Shown here: positions 41,260 through 52,960 of the stretch, in pieces
How positions within the stretch are numbered: the first letter of the stretch is position 1
Layout: the number at the start of each line of letters is the position of its first letter
NCBI RefSeq assembly: GCF_000304475.1
Contig: NC_018943.1
Location: 962,674-1,026,673, forward strand
Direction of reading: 5' to 3'
DNA from: Kazachstania africana CBS 2517
Lineage: Eukaryota > Ascomycota > Saccharomycetes > Saccharomycetales > Saccharomycetaceae
Length of the DNA: 64,000 bases
Made by a program: the position numbers and the translations under genes
The notes under the pieces: generated by a model
Seen by the model: only the letters and a program-made list of their open reading frames with translations
The model's database searches: none
What the model was told of the DNA's origin: nothing

Positions 41260-41782
41260 TGATATTGTTACTACTTGAACTTACTTCTATAAACAGGTGA
41301 AAATTTTCACGTTCAAAGATGATTGTGCGTTTGCAAGTACGTTAAACAGGAATCATTCATACATATGTAAGAGTTAAAATGTACACGGAAAGATCTACAG
41401 TACAGAGACAACATAGTATACTTGCATTATTGAAGAAATTCAATAACTCCCTTGAAACGTCACATTTCTTCTAAGAAAAATGGCGTCAAACACAGCAGTC
41501 TCTCCACTCACAATACTAATGATCAAGGTTACAGTCCACTACATACTATCATACAGCAGGAGTGAAAACCATATACATCTTACCGGAAGCTGTCTTGTTA
41601 AAGCTTGCTCCAGACTTTAAACGATTTTTCGGTGATCTCGAGAATGCCTATTTTCGTCATAAAACGAAGAGATCAAAATTATTTTTAGCTTTCGAGCATT
41701 TGATAAGCAAGCGATCCATATAAACCCAAGGGCGTATAAGTGTTATTTTGAGACCTCAGTTGAAGTATAGTAAACTCTGTCG
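41260..41782. other. Divergent promoter IAH1 / RGA
   Basis: 523 bp. No further gene is seen and no strong site was recognised. Confidence 0.5.
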
Positions 41783-44245
41783 ATGTCTGCCACTGCCAGC
41801 GTGAGTGTAGAGCCTTCATATCAGAAGGAACAATATCCAGACTGTACGAGATGTAAAAATCCGATAACAACAGGTCACGCATATGAATTAGGTTATGACA
41901 GGTGGCACACGCACTGCTTTTCCTGTTACAAATGTGAGAAGCCACTAAGTTGTGATTCTGATTTCCTTGTTTTGGGAACAGGAGCGCTGATCTGTTTTGA
42001 TTGTTCAGATTCCTGCAAGAACTGTGGTAAGAAAATTGATGATTTAGCGATTATACTATCTTCCTCTAATGAAGCCTACTGCTCTGATTGTTTTATATGT
42101 TGCAAATGTAGCAAAAAGATAGAAGATTTGAAATATGCCAAGACGAAACGAGGTCTCTTTTGCTTAAGCTGTCATAAGAAGCTCCTAGCGAAGAGGAAAT
42201 ATTATGAAGAGAAACGAAGGAGATTAGAAAAGAATTTACCAGTTCTACCCAATAATCTAAACAATAATAGTGATACCAGCATTCCTTTAACGATACCAGA
42301 TAGATCACCTGATCGACCAGCTTCTCCAACACAGAGCGTACAAAGTAACATCCCTGCCATCATTACATCTACTTCTGAAAGTATAGTTGCACAGTATCTC
42401 GATGATAGTAAGGGGGAAGAAGAAGAGGGAGAGAACGAAGAGGAAGAGGAAAGAGAAGGTGAGGAAGAAGAAGGAGAGGAAGAAGGACAAGCGAAAATAA
42501 ATCATATCAGGAGCATTTCAATTGACGAAGTTCTGAATGCAACGTTACAGGATGAAGAAACTTCAAGTAAAACGCAAGATGATCCATTGCTACTTTCTCC
42601 ACCACTTTCAAAGACGGAATATATGAATTATTCACCTCTTAGAAGCTCTCCTTTCAATGGCGGAGTTCTTCGTTCGCCAAACAGAAATGGGATGATCCTA
42701 AATTACAATGAAGAAGATTCCGGAAGCAGCGAAGACTCTGAATCTCAAGCTAGAATAAACTTTTCCAACAATAAATCTCTCTTCGATAGCCTACAACCAT
42801 TCAAAAAAGACCAAACTTTGAAGTCGTTGAAAAAATCAACTTCATCTAATCAAATTGCAATTTCAGGTGATACACATTCAGGTTGGGGTGTTGTGCAATC
42901 AAGTTCCCAGGATATACGTTCACGAAGGATAGAATCAAAGGGTCAAAGCGATTCTACAATTTATACTATGTTAGACAAGGTACGGGGCCCTGAAAAACCT
43001 CAAGCTAATGTCTCTGCATTTCGTACTCCTCCGATTGACAGGATTGGCAGACACAGTAAAAATCCCAGTTGGACTAATTATTTTAACGAAGATATAGATG
43101 AGAAAAAGGTGATAAAAACCCAAGACCTTTTTGATAGATTAAGGAGGGACGTTGAAATTTTAGAGATAACCAAACAGGAACTATTGCAAGATATCAGTAA
43201 ACTAAGACAGGAGAAAATCAGTGTAATTGAAGATTTGAAGACTTTAAAATCAGAAAGAGAATCAAGTCAATCCTCTAAAGGATGGAACAGCACTTCGATC
43301 GATGATCGACCTCAGTCACCTCAAAAAAACGCGCTAGTTACAAGTATCGCTAGACCTGCAACAAAACCTAAATTTTGGAAGTTTTTTTCCTCATCTTCAT
43401 CATCGTCAGGATCGTCACCAACCCAACATGGTAATATTCTAAGCATATCTCAACCATCCCCTCTTTCTTTAAATTCAAACCCACTCTCGAATGGGAAGCG
43501 TAACTTGGAAATATCTGGCCCAATGATACAAAATCCTAATGAATTCAAAGATTTAAACCTTAAGGCAATCCAGCAACCATTGCTATCTGCTCCGACTACA
43601 AGTTCCGATGGCCAAGACCTATACAATTCCACGCTTGTTCAGCGATGCGTGTATGAAAATGCTGATATTCCAAAAATTATAACTACCTGCATAAATCACA
43701 TCGAATCAGACGAAGAAAATTTGAGAGTTGAAGGTATTTATAGAAAATCAGGGTCTCAAATTACAATAGAACTTGTTGAAAGTCAAATGGCCTCTGACCA
43801 ATTTGAAATCATCGATTTTAATGAGATTGATATTCATGCTATCACAAGCGTACTTAAACGTTACTTGAGAAAACTTCCTAATCCAGTATTCTGCTTTGAT
43901 ATTTATGATTCTATAATAGATGTGATTAGAGAAAATGATATGATCTCAAAATATCCAATTGGTAAGAGTAGTACTCAAAATATGGAGGATGGTGTCAAAC
44001 TAATCAGGCGAGTACTAGAACGGTTACCACAAGAACATTTAAACCTTTTGCATTTATTATCACGCCATGTCAATTTGGTCAACAAGTATAGTGAATGGAA
44101 TCTTATGCATATAAAAAATTCATCCCTTGTCTTCGCGCCAGGCCTCATTAGAGATCTTACGGGAGAAAAAGATATTATAGACATGAAAGAAAGAAATTAC
44201 GTCGTAGCATTCATATTCGAAAATTATAAAAGACTCTTTCAGTAA
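41783..44245 (+). CDS. RGA1: Rho GTPase-activating protein Rga1/Rga2
   Basis: 820 residues, shorter than S. cerevisiae Rga1 or Rga2 (about 1010). These proteins stimulate GTP hydrolysis by Cdc42 at bud sites and septin rings. Two LIM zinc fingers cover about 20-75 (CTRCKNPI...CFDC) and 77-134. A very acidic Glu/Gly stretch follows at about 211-236. A coiled coil lies at about 455-500, and the RhoGAP domain covers about 620-820 with the Arg finger R654 in VEGIYRKSGS and the LKRYLRKLPNPVF helix. RGA1 (YOR127W) and RGA2 (YDR379W) are duplicates; the ADE2 neighbour favours RGA1 but does not prove it. Confidence 0.9.
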   Translation: MSATASVSVEPSYQKEQYPDCTRCKNPITTGHAYELGYDRWHTHCFSCYKCEKPLSCDSDFLVLGTGALICFDCSDSCKNCGKKIDDLAIILSSSNEAYCSDCFICCKCSKKIEDLKYAKTKRGLFCLSCHKKLLAKRKYYEEKRRRLEKNLPVLPNNLNNNSDTSIPLTIPDRSPDRPASPTQSVQSNIPAIITSTSESIVAQYLDDSKGEEEEGENEEEEEREGEEEEGEEEGQAKINHIRSISIDEVLNATLQDEETSSKTQDDPLLLSPPLSKTEYMNYSPLRSSPFNGGVLRSPNRNGMILNYNEEDSGSSEDSESQARINFSNNKSLFDSLQPFKKDQTLKSLKKSTSSNQIAISGDTHSGWGVVQSSSQDIRSRRIESKGQSDSTIYTMLDKVRGPEKPQANVSAFRTPPIDRIGRHSKNPSWTNYFNEDIDEKKVIKTQDLFDRLRRDVEILEITKQELLQDISKLRQEKISVIEDLKTLKSERESSQSSKGWNSTSIDDRPQSPQKNALVTSIARPATKPKFWKFFSSSSSSSGSSPTQHGNILSISQPSPLSLNSNPLSNGKRNLEISGPMIQNPNEFKDLNLKAIQQPLLSAPTTSSDGQDLYNSTLVQRCVYENADIPKIITTCINHIESDEENLRVEGIYRKSGSQITIELVESQMASDQFEIIDFNEIDIHAITSVLKRYLRKLPNPVFCFDIYDSIIDVIRENDMISKYPIGKSSTQNMEDGVKLIRRVLERLPQEHLNLLHLLSRHVNLVNKYSEWNLMHIKNSSLVFAPGLIRDLTGEKDIIDMKERNYVVAFIFENYKRLFQ

Positions 44246-44294
44246 AATGAGTATATATATATGACAATTATATCAATAGGGACATAATCTTCAA

Positions 44295-46016
44295 TTATTT
44301 TTTCATTGAATTTAAATATTCGTTATAGCCATTCTTTTCTAAAAGTTCAGCTTTTTCAAGGACTTCCATCTCTTGCTTCAATAAAAATCTTTCCATCTTT
44401 GTGAAATATTCAGGATTACTGCTTCCTAACATCCTAACTGCTAGTAAGGCAGCGTTTGTACTATTATTGATTGCCACTGTAGCTACAGGAATTCCTCTTG
44501 GCATTTGAACAATCGAATGTAAAGAATCTACACCATCTAATGTAGATCCCTTAACTGGTACACCTATAACTGGCAATGGTGTCATTGCGGCAACCATACC
44601 CGGCAAATGAGCTGCTCCGCCTGCTCCAGCAATAATTGTTTTTAAACCTCTTTTACTGGCTTCTACTGCATACTTTTTCATTCTATCAGGTGTTCTATGG
44701 GCAGAAACTATAGTTACTTCAAATGGTACACCGAAATCTTCCAGTATTTTGCAAGCTGCAGACATAACGGGTAAATCTGAATCTGAACCCATGATAACAC
44801 CAACCAATGCTGTTTTATTCTCCTTGATAGTCATCCTATCCGTTACAGAAATTGTCACTTGCTTTGATGTTTTACCGGTTATGAAATCAAGCTTTCTTAT
44901 ACAATCATCCATTGAGGAGGAAACCATGTTGATATGACCTACCTTCCTGTTTGGCTTAGATTCTTTCCCATAAAGATACACTGATGCTCCTGGAGTTGAT
45001 AAGGCACGTTCACAGATCTTGAGCTCGTTATTTTTGATAGCTACATCGCCCAGTAGGTTCAGCATAATGACATTGGTATTTGTCGTAGAAAGGTTACAAA
45101 AATTTTTTGGTAATGGAAGTTCTAATATTGATCTCAAGTGTGCTTCGAACTGGGATGTTACACATGCATCAATCGTGTAATGCCCAGAATTATGAGGCCT
45201 TGGAGCTATTTCATTAACTAAGATTTCACCATTTTCAAGACAAAACATTTCAACTCCAAATATACCGCAACTTGAAAATGATTTAATGGCATTTTCAGCC
45301 AATAATTTTGCCTCTAGCTCCACAGAATTCGGAATATTTGCAGGTACGTAGCAGATATGACATATATTATTTTGATGAACAGTCTCAGAGACAGGATAGG
45401 AAAAGACTTGGCCATCAACAGAACGAACTACCATAACGGCTAATTCTTTTACGAAAGGGGACCATTGCTCAGCATATAACGGACGATTTTCTAGAACTTT
45501 CAAAGCCTCATCAATATCAGCCTCCTCTCTTATAACAAAGTTTCCCCTTCCATCATATGCCAAAGTTCTTGATTTTAAGACGAAAGGAAAACCGAAATGG
45601 CGACCTAGTTCTAGTAAATTGTTCTTTGTTGGTGAATCAACTGGCAGACTATCCACAACCTTAATCCTGTTCTTTTGTAGATGCTGTTTTTGCAGGAACT
45701 TATCTTGAATGATCTCAATGCATTCTGGCGTGGGATATATTTTCAGATTTGGGTATTCAGAAGTTAGTTCCTTCAAAGTTGACACATCGACATGCTCTAT
45801 TTCAACAGTTAAAACGTCACATTTGGCCGCTATTTTTCTAATGTCATCAGGATTGCTGAAAGACCCTACTACATGCTCTGTAGAGTTGGATATTTGCTTT
45901 GCAGGGGAGTTTAAAGCGTCCAAAACAACCGTTTTGATATTCAATCTATTTGCTGCTTCTACAAGCATACGACCCAATTGTCCACCGCCCAAAATACCTA
46001 CAGTTCTGGAATCCAT
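44295..46016 (-). CDS. ADE2: Phosphoribosylaminoimidazole carboxylase Ade2
   Basis: 573 residues (S. cerevisiae 571, YOR128C). It carries out carboxylation of AIR to CAIR in purine synthesis. The N-terminal PurK-like ATP-grasp half starts with [16 protein letters not shown] and includes [18 protein letters not shown] and [13 protein letters not shown]. The C-terminal PurE-like half starts near residue 400 with [12 protein letters not shown] and SAHRTPDRM, then [12 protein letters not shown]. It has the fused fungal arrangement and is complete. It converges closely on the RGA gene (49 bp). AFI1, next in S. cerevisiae, is missing. Confidence 0.98.
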   Translation of the reverse strand: MDSRTVGILGGGQLGRMLVEAANRLNIKTVVLDALNSPAKQISNSTEHVVGSFSNPDDIRKIAAKCDVLTVEIEHVDVSTLKELTSEYPNLKIYPTPECIEIIQDKFLQKQHLQKNRIKVVDSLPVDSPTKNNLLELGRHFGFPFVLKSRTLAYDGRGNFVIREEADIDEALKVLENRPLYAEQWSPFVKELAVMVVRSVDGQVFSYPVSETVHQNNICHICYVPANIPNSVELEAKLLAENAIKSFSSCGIFGVEMFCLENGEILVNEIAPRPHNSGHYTIDACVTSQFEAHLRSILELPLPKNFCNLSTTNTNVIMLNLLGDVAIKNNELKICERALSTPGASVYLYGKESKPNRKVGHINMVSSSMDDCIRKLDFITGKTSKQVTISVTDRMTIKENKTALVGVIMGSDSDLPVMSAACKILEDFGVPFEVTIVSAHRTPDRMKKYAVEASKRGLKTIIAGAGGAAHLPGMVAAMTPLPVIGVPVKGSTLDGVDSLHSIVQMPRGIPVATVAINNSTNAALLAVRMLGSSNPEYFTKMERFLLKQEMEVLEKAELLEKNGYNEYLNSMKK

Positions 46017-46462
46017 ATTGTTTCTGGCTATATGATACGATGCTTCTTTTCAGTTAATAAGATTTGTCAGTGACTTACGATTTGTGTTTAAATAGTCTAT
46101 GAAACTGCTGCTTCTCATCTCTCCAATTCCCTAAATATCATTTTTTTAAAGCTTTTGTTAGGCGAAGTCAGATGGAAGAAGTCAACTTTCGCTCGATAAG
46201 TAAAATAAGAGCGAAACACTCTACATTCGGAGAAGACCCACTATTCTATCAGGATAATATGGTCAACCGGCCTCATTGTAGCTGAAACACTATTTTATTA
46301 ATTTTACTTCATACAGTTGCTCTTTGAAATGAGCGAATCATCTAAAAATGCTAGAGAAATACTGATATTAATGTCAAATGTTCATAAGATGTAAGAATAT
46401 ATATAGTGCTAAGATATATCTCTATGTACACTGCTCAAAATAATGGTTAATACAATTTTAGT
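46017..46462. other. ADE2 promoter region
   Basis: 446 bp. Read on the minus strand it contains two TGACTTC copies (46184-46178 and 46170-46164), 14 bp apart. They differ from the Bas1 core TGACTC at one base. No perfect TGACTC is visible. The left end is the ADE2 5' region and the right end the ORT1 3' region. Confidence 0.4.
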
Positions 46463-47368
46463 TCAAGTCTGGACAGGGCTCTGTCCGAAGAACAAACTCA
46501 ACTTTTCATAAGTGAAAAAGACTACTGCATTGGCAGGAACCGCTCTAAATAGAGTTATTCCCAGACCTCTGTAAAACCCCGCTATACCATAGGTGTTTTT
46601 TACCTTACTTACTGCCTCAAGAAGGCCAATACGTTCTGTTTGCATTATTGATTTCACAGTATCAGCTGGAAAAATACTTGCATTGAATGCCAGACCTGCA
46701 CATGCACCACTAAGAAGTAGCTGCCATGATTTGATCTGCCCAGAACCGCCATTTTCCATTATCCAGAATTTTTTCATGAAGGCATACGTAGCGAACCATA
46801 TCAAACTTCCAAAAAATTCTCTTATGAATGTTCCTGACTGACCTTGCCAAAAACCTGATATTCCTCTTTCTTTCAAGATAGCCTTTATCGTACCTAGAAT
46901 TGTGGTATTAACGGCAGGTGCTTCTTCATCTTCATCCTGAGGTAACGCACTATGTAAATTTATCACTTGTAATCTACACTTTATAAGTTCTACGGGTGTC
47001 AAAACCAGACTAGCACATGCTCCTGCAAATGCACCGGAAAGTAATATGACAATAATATGAGACAAACTGGTGTATGTCTCTAAAAATCTGGAGAACTGAT
47101 TGTATGCAACGAACAGCATCGCATTTTCCAATGCAGCACCTATTAGTGGAGATTCTATACCTTGGAAAAAACCGTGCATTATACCTTCATTCTCATATGT
47201 GTATCTTATACATGACCATGTAGTAGGAAAGATATGTGAGCCTTGTGTTTGCATTCTAACCTTCACAGTGTCGAATGGATATTCGATAATTTTTCCAATG
47301 GCACCTGCAATAGAACCATTTATAATATTCCAGAATATCGAGCTCAGCCCGCCACCTGCTTGTTCCAT
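46463..47368 (-). CDS. ORT1: Mitochondrial ornithine carrier Ort1/Arg11
   Basis: 301 residues from the first ATG (47368, MEQAGGGLSS); the frame upstream opens only from GTG. S. cerevisiae Ort1 (YOR130C) has 292. It exports ornithine from the matrix for arginine synthesis. Three mitochondrial carrier repeats are visible, each with a PxD/E signature: PFDTVKVRMQTQ, PVELIKCRLQV and PADTVKSIMQTE, giving six membrane spans. An acidic insertion (QDEDEEAP) in the loop after repeat 2 explains the extra length. Confidence 0.96.
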   Translation of the reverse strand: MEQAGGGLSSIFWNIINGSIAGAIGKIIEYPFDTVKVRMQTQGSHIFPTTWSCIRYTYENEGIMHGFFQGIESPLIGAALENAMLFVAYNQFSRFLETYTSLSHIIVILLSGAFAGACASLVLTPVELIKCRLQVINLHSALPQDEDEEAPAVNTTILGTIKAILKERGISGFWQGQSGTFIREFFGSLIWFATYAFMKKFWIMENGGSGQIKSWQLLLSGACAGLAFNASIFPADTVKSIMQTERIGLLEAVSKVKNTYGIAGFYRGLGITLFRAVPANAVVFFTYEKLSLFFGQSPVQT

Positions 47369-48236
47369 TTGAACACCGAATGCCACTCGATTATTTCGTC
47401 AATTTAGTGGCTTAACCTTTGAAAAGTTTGCATGTTTCTTAACTCTCAAAAGCTCTTTTCTCGATGATGTTCGGAAAATCTCGACAGCCAAATTTGGCAG
47501 TATAAAAAAGAAACAAGAATGTGTTACCCGAAAAGCAATTAATTGATTATATAACAGGAACAGCAATAAATGGAGGCAAACCGTACTGTAGATGTTGTGC
47601 GGCGATGCAGTTTACATTCGATCATGCCTAGTTACACAGAGAGAAGTATTTTACGGTTGTATTTTACCGGATGAAGACTTTGTGGTGATCTGAGACAAGG
47701 CAGTTTGATGACATGGTGGCGATTGAGAAAAATCAGACCAGACCATCGTATGCTAGTGTATGCTATAGTATATAACGGTGTAGAAGTAGTACAGGAAAAG
47801 TGAACTTTGCAACTTTTTAATGATTAGTGCTGCTTTCCTAAGACCCTTTCCGTAGAAACACCTTTTTTTTTCCACTTCTTGACTCTGGTTGGTAAGCCAT
47901 CTAAAGTTTGCAAAGTAAATGAGCGAAATAATCCAACCTCCAGAAATACAGGCTATCCCATTCATGGACTCTCTCGATCAGGATAAAGCTGTTCGAGACA
48001 TGCATTTTGGGCAATTTCAGTAGCATTTTTGTATCTACTACCTTCTTTCAATGACGCATTTTGCCCGTATGGCTGTTACGAAGTTCGGAATATCTTATTT
48101 TTATATATAATAGAAAAAAAAAAAGAAACGGATGGAAATTTTTACCTTTAGCTTTTGCTCATCTCGCAGAATTCACAAATTGGTAAGACACTCACACTCG
48201 ATTAGCAGGCATTCAAGAGTATTAAGCTTGCTAGCT
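47369..48236. other. Divergent promoter ORT1 / FLR1-like; edge of conserved synteny
   Basis: About 870 bp. The syntenic block ends here. An AT-rich element (TATTTTTATATATAAT) precedes the transporter gene at about 48095-48110. A minus-strand 70-codon frame at 47753-47965 matches nothing known. The frame of the transporter is open back to an ATG at 48132. Confidence 0.5.
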
Positions 48237-49856
48237 ATGTACATTAACGAATACAAAAACTCATTTTTCGTGGATATACTCGAGTTTTGTAACATAGTTA
48301 AGATTGAAGAAAAGCTTCCTGATGCAGTGGAAGTTGAAAGATTATCAATTAATGAATCTAAAAATATCTTCTCAAAGCATGATATAACAAATAGTGATGT
48401 CGAAAAGACAGAAGATGGAAGCATTGCTGAAAGTGAGGATCCATTTGATCCTTTCTTCGTACAATGGAATGGTGATGATGATCCGGATAATCCACAAAAT
48501 TGGTCAAATTTCAAAAAGGTTCTCATCATGATCGAAATTATGCTTTTAACCTGTATAACATATATGGGTGCATCTATTTATTCCATAGGACAGTCATCTA
48601 TTCAAGAAACCTTTGGCGTTGGCCAAGTAGTCGCAACACTAAATCTATCTCTCTATGCTCTTGGGTATGGTATTGGACCAGTCATCTTTTCTCCATTTTC
48701 CGAAGTTGCCATGGTTGGTCGTCAAGTAATATACACACTTACCTTTTTCGTTTTCACCATGTTTCAAATAGGCGCTGCCACTGTTCAAAACATTGGTGGT
48801 TTAATTGTTCTGAGATTTTTAACAGGTATCGTTTGTTCTCCGGCATTAGCTACCGGTGGTGCTACTGTTGGTGATATCATCACGCCTAAAAATCTGCCTT
48901 TATGCCTGTCGATTTGGGATTTAGGCCCTACTTTCGCCCCAATTATTGGTCCTTTACTTGGTGCCTCCATGATGGTAGCCAAAAATTGGAGATGGATATT
49001 TTGGTTTATGACTTGGATATCTGGCTTTACATTAATCACCATGATATTTTTGTTTCCAGAAACTTCACCTGACAATATTCTTTATAGGAGAGCAAAAAGG
49101 CTCAGAAAACAAACTGGTGATAATAGATATTATACAAAGCAAGAAAGAATCGATTCTCAGATTAAAATTTCAGACTTTTTAGTAAGGACTCTCTACAAAC
49201 CATTCAAAATTATTGTCCAAGAACCAATTGTGCTTGTTTTCAATATCTATCTTTCATTAGCATATGGTGCATTCTACCTCTTTTTTGAAGCCTTCCCACT
49301 GGTATTTAACGGAATATACAATTTCAGTCCTATAGAAACTGGTTTATCATACATGGGCTTTGCCGTTGGTAGTCTGATCTGTTTTCCCCTGCTTTATCTT
49401 TTCTTAACCAAAGTTTTGAATCCCAGAATCGAAAATAACACAGCGACTCCAGAAACATTTCTCATTCTAGCCATGTGGGTTGGTTGGGCTCTACCTGCAT
49501 CCCTATTTATTTTCGGTTGGGGTGCTGGTGTTCATTGGATGCTACCAATTGCTTCGGAAGTTCTTTTCCAACTTTGTGTGTGGAGTTTATTCCAGGTCAC
49601 ATTTACGTATCTAGGTTCATGCTATCCAAGGCATATGGCTTCTGTTTATGCTGGTAATGGCTTATTCAGAGCTGTTTTTGCTTGCAGCTTTCCATTATTT
49701 GCAACAGCCATGTATAATAATCTAGGAAGTGAAAAATACCCCGTTGGCTGGGGTTCGTCTATAATTGGATTTTTCTCTATTGCCCTTGCATTTGTTCCGT
49801 TTGTATTGTATAAGTATGGAGCAGTTTTGCGTTCTAAATCAAAATATAGCGGCTGA
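48237..49856 (+). CDS. FLR1: FLR1-like drug/H+ antiporter (DHA1, MFS)
   Basis: 539 residues, against 548 for S. cerevisiae Flr1 (YBR008C), a plasma-membrane multidrug/H+ antiporter conferring resistance to fluconazole and other drugs and induced by Yap1. The start MYINEYKNSFFVDILEF parallels the Flr1 N-terminus, so this ATG is chosen over an upstream in-frame one at 48132. The cytosolic N-terminus ends in the DHA1 signature WNGDDDPDNPQNW. Twelve membrane spans follow, with the antiporter-type GGATVGDI segment in span 5 and ETSPDNILYRRA in the central loop. S. cerevisiae has FLR1 elsewhere, so this is a relocated or extra copy in an accessory region. Confidence 0.92.
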   Translation: MYINEYKNSFFVDILEFCNIVKIEEKLPDAVEVERLSINESKNIFSKHDITNSDVEKTEDGSIAESEDPFDPFFVQWNGDDDPDNPQNWSNFKKVLIMIEIMLLTCITYMGASIYSIGQSSIQETFGVGQVVATLNLSLYALGYGIGPVIFSPFSEVAMVGRQVIYTLTFFVFTMFQIGAATVQNIGGLIVLRFLTGIVCSPALATGGATVGDIITPKNLPLCLSIWDLGPTFAPIIGPLLGASMMVAKNWRWIFWFMTWISGFTLITMIFLFPETSPDNILYRRAKRLRKQTGDNRYYTKQERIDSQIKISDFLVRTLYKPFKIIVQEPIVLVFNIYLSLAYGAFYLFFEAFPLVFNGIYNFSPIETGLSYMGFAVGSLICFPLLYLFLTKVLNPRIENNTATPETFLILAMWVGWALPASLFIFGWGAGVHWMLPIASEVLFQLCVWSLFQVTFTYLGSCYPRHMASVYAGNGLFRAVFACSFPLFATAMYNNLGSEKYPVGWGSSIIGFFSIALAFVPFVLYKYGAVLRSKSKYSG

Positions 49857-50973
49857 TCTTTCGATCTGGCGTTTCATAGACCATATCATTTTTGATATAA
49901 TACCTATAGATTTTTATATAATCGACAATCAATAGTCATATACATATCTCATCTAGATCTGAACTCTTGAACTTCAGAAATCTGCCTAGCTATGGTTATT
50001 GCAGAACGGGAGCCGACATTCTTTCTTTCTCAAAGCTCTTCCACTACGCGCTTATTAGTACTAGCAATATAAACCAAAAGGTTTTGCTTAACATCAGTTA
50101 TTTAATATATAATTCAAGTATTGGTGAGATGTATAAAATAAGTTATAAGGACAAAGGTAAGCTGTGAACTTTTAACTCGTAGTGTTAACTTTATGGGTAA
50201 ATAGTATCCTCTGGTTCTGGGCCAGTGGATGCTGTTTGATAAATTTTTGTTTGTTACAAAAAGGCTATTTAAACTTCCTAATTCGAAGACACGGACGCAC
50301 TTCTTCTAATTATCAAAGGAGTTGTTATCATTCCAAAATGGAACTAAAAGCAAGATTGTATTGTTTCTGCCCTCAGTATAAATTTTCCTCATATTCTCAA
50401 TTTAAAATATTAAAGCTACAGAAGCATAGGGCTCTTTTCTCAAAATTCTACACTGATAAGTATTCAATCACAAAGTGGAAATTTCAAGTTAGTCTAATAC
50501 ATGAAGAGGAAGTTTAGATAGTGAAATATAAATACAACAAATTGTGTTTCAAAAAATCGTAATATACCTATATATATTCAGAATGTTTCTTGAAGAAAAG
50601 TTGAGGTTCAAATTATTCTAGCCGCCCACGCTAGTAGTGCATAATCTACTCTATGTATACGTATCATTGTACTAACTTCTCATTATCTGATAGTACCGCC
50701 TTCCTGCTGCCACAGCAAATTAGCTTACAAACTGGTGGTTGTAATATTTCAGTCCGTGACTCCATTACCCTCTGAATGAATATCAAATCTTCTCAAGCAC
50801 CGATAAGGGAAAAAATTTAAACCTCGAATTCGAGGAAATAGGGACCAATGATGCGAAGAAGGAATAGATGAGTATAACGGACAATAGAGAGAGTTAGACA
50901 ATAATTACAATGTATTTATCCATTGTGGTTTAAACGGAGCTCCAAAAAATATAAAGCAAGTTTATTTAGCTAG
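49857..50973. other. Gene-poor stretch after FLR1
   Basis: No gene is supported. The frame at 50182-50517 opens with GTG and matches nothing. The right part may include eroded retroelement 5' sequence. Confidence 0.4.
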
Positions 50974-52960
50974 ATTTACTGAAGATCTGGAATAATAAGG
51001 AAGTTATGAAATGGATGTCCAAGCTTTAGTCAACATGATTGAGTATTACAAACTCGAATATTCATATTCATTGAAAAATAATTCAGTGTAGTAATGGTTA
51101 CACGGTTGGTTTACACCGATTTGGTGTCAATTCTAATCTATCAGGAATGTGCAATCAATTTGATAACCTGAAGAAGAGAGGATTATATGTTGGAAGATGA
51201 GCTATCTTTATATCTTCCAGTCTGAAACAGGAAACAGAAGTGCAGGCTGAATCACAGTTTCATGTTGTTATACAGCTTGAAGTTACGAAATGACTAAAAA
51301 TTTATTGCCTGGACATAAATCCTCCAGAAAAATATTCTAAAGCCCATATGGTTTGTGGCAGCACTATCAAAAATTCAATCATTTGAAGTCAATTGAGGTT
51401 CAAGTGCACTTGCAATAAACACGGCAAGGGACACCTTTAGCCTGATTGGTATCATTTTCAGTTTTCTCCTCTCCTTTGAACATAGGGGCATGTGGAAACT
51501 TGTCCTTTAGCATCTTATAATGGTGCACTTAGTGACAATCACCAGAAATAGAACAGTGTAGCAGCAATGATGACTCTGTTGTCCAAAATAAATGTATCGA
51601 AGCTTATGATCATAAGGAGATTATCATCTTGAATGAAGTTAAAACCATTGTTAGAAGAAAGAATGGAAAAGATCAAAATAATGCTTCCAAGCGGACTCAC
51701 GGAAGTTTGTTGCTGTGTTTATTGGAGGTTCACTTGAACCACAATTAATTTCAGATAATTGAATTTTGGATAGCGGTGCTCTCAACCGTCCCAACTATTC
51801 TTAAAACAGAGGGGAAGGTTAGTGGCGTTGCTGGTTCTGTTTTTATGAAGAGAGGTGGTACAGAACAACTAGGTAAAATCACTATAACAGGCGTCATCTA
51901 TGTGCCTGATCTGCTCAATTTAATTTCTGTGAGGAAAGCCATCTCCCGAAATCAATCGATATTCTATTTCATGTCTGAATCTTATTTTTTTGAGACGGGC
52001 TGAGAAGGTCACTCAAGTGGATTCTTTGAAGGGCAAACAATATGTTTTTGCTTTACCAAGAGCCGCTAACAGAACTTTTTGATAACGATTTCGCTCTTTA
52101 TACAACAGAATTTGTAGACAAGTTGCTACTTCAACCAGTTTCTAATGTCGAAATCAATGTTACTATCCATGCTTGGTTAGGTCATCAAGGACTTGTTTTA
52201 TTCAATAGAATTGCCAAAGAAATCGGACCTCCAACTCTGAACGTATATATCATTTAAAAGGGTAAGATATCCACAACTGCGTATACTCAACCACTGCAAC
52301 TATCACATGCTAATTTGTGCGGAGGTTTCCGCTACAAGGCATTTACCACTGTCAAGTTTTTCTTGACCATTTGTGATGTCTACTCTTGTTACTAATCGGT
52401 CATCCATCTTAAGACCAAGGGAGAAGCTGATAAAAAATTTATTGAATGGATTACTGCTGTTGAAAACTATTTTTCTTCCGGAGGGTTATTGCCTTTGTGC
52501 TATCCTTAAGGATAATGGTGGCGAACTTAAACTGAACTCTACCTGGTATTTTATAAAAGCAAGGGCACAACTCACCACTTAGCTGTATCTTATTCTATTT
52601 TCCAAAAAGGGGCGGTTGAGCGTGCCCATCAATCCGTTGAAGAAAAGACTAGATGCTTGCTAATCGGAAGCCGGGTTCCTCCTTCTCTATGGCATGAAGC
52701 TGCTTCTACCGCTGTGTATTTGGTAAACAGAACTTCTGTTGTATCTAAGAGCAATATTGTACCTTGCTATGCTTACCGCTTCCCGAGGCTCGTTTTATGG
52801 ACTTCAAATATGGAATTCTCTTGGCCAAGATGATTGACATGATGTTCCTAGAGATTGTGTGACATATGATATCATACTAACATCACATGCTGTTTATATT
52901 ACGATTTTGAACTATTACAGCCCTTTTCAAGTACCATCTACATGCACTCAATTTTAGACA
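50974..52960 (+). mobile_element. Degenerate Ty1/copia-type gag-pol remnant
   Basis: Fragments appear in the normal copia order but in shifting frames with stops. A gag-like part (about 50974-51215) comes first. The protease motif LDSGA is at 51766-51780. Then comes the GVIYVPDLLNLISV segment (about 51890-51935) and a GAG-pre-integrase part (HAWLGHQGLVLFNRIAKEIG, about 52165-52230). The integrase core follows with SHANLCGGF (first Asp position changed) and DNGGE at 52511-52525, then ERAHQSVEEKTRCLL...LWHEAASTAVYLVNR at 52618-52735. Reverse transcriptase is not recognised. The element is dead. It separates the intact FLR1-type gene from its decayed copy. Confidence 0.85.

Noticed and set aside
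48132..48236. Upstream in-frame start for the FLR1-like gene
   Set aside because: The extra 35 residues are basic, Ser/His-rich and lack a counterpart in Flr1 and in the pseudogene copy; the ATG at 48237 aligns with both.
50182..50517. 111-codon frame
   Set aside because: It opens with GTG and has no similarity that I recognise; an internal ATG frame has 59 codons only.
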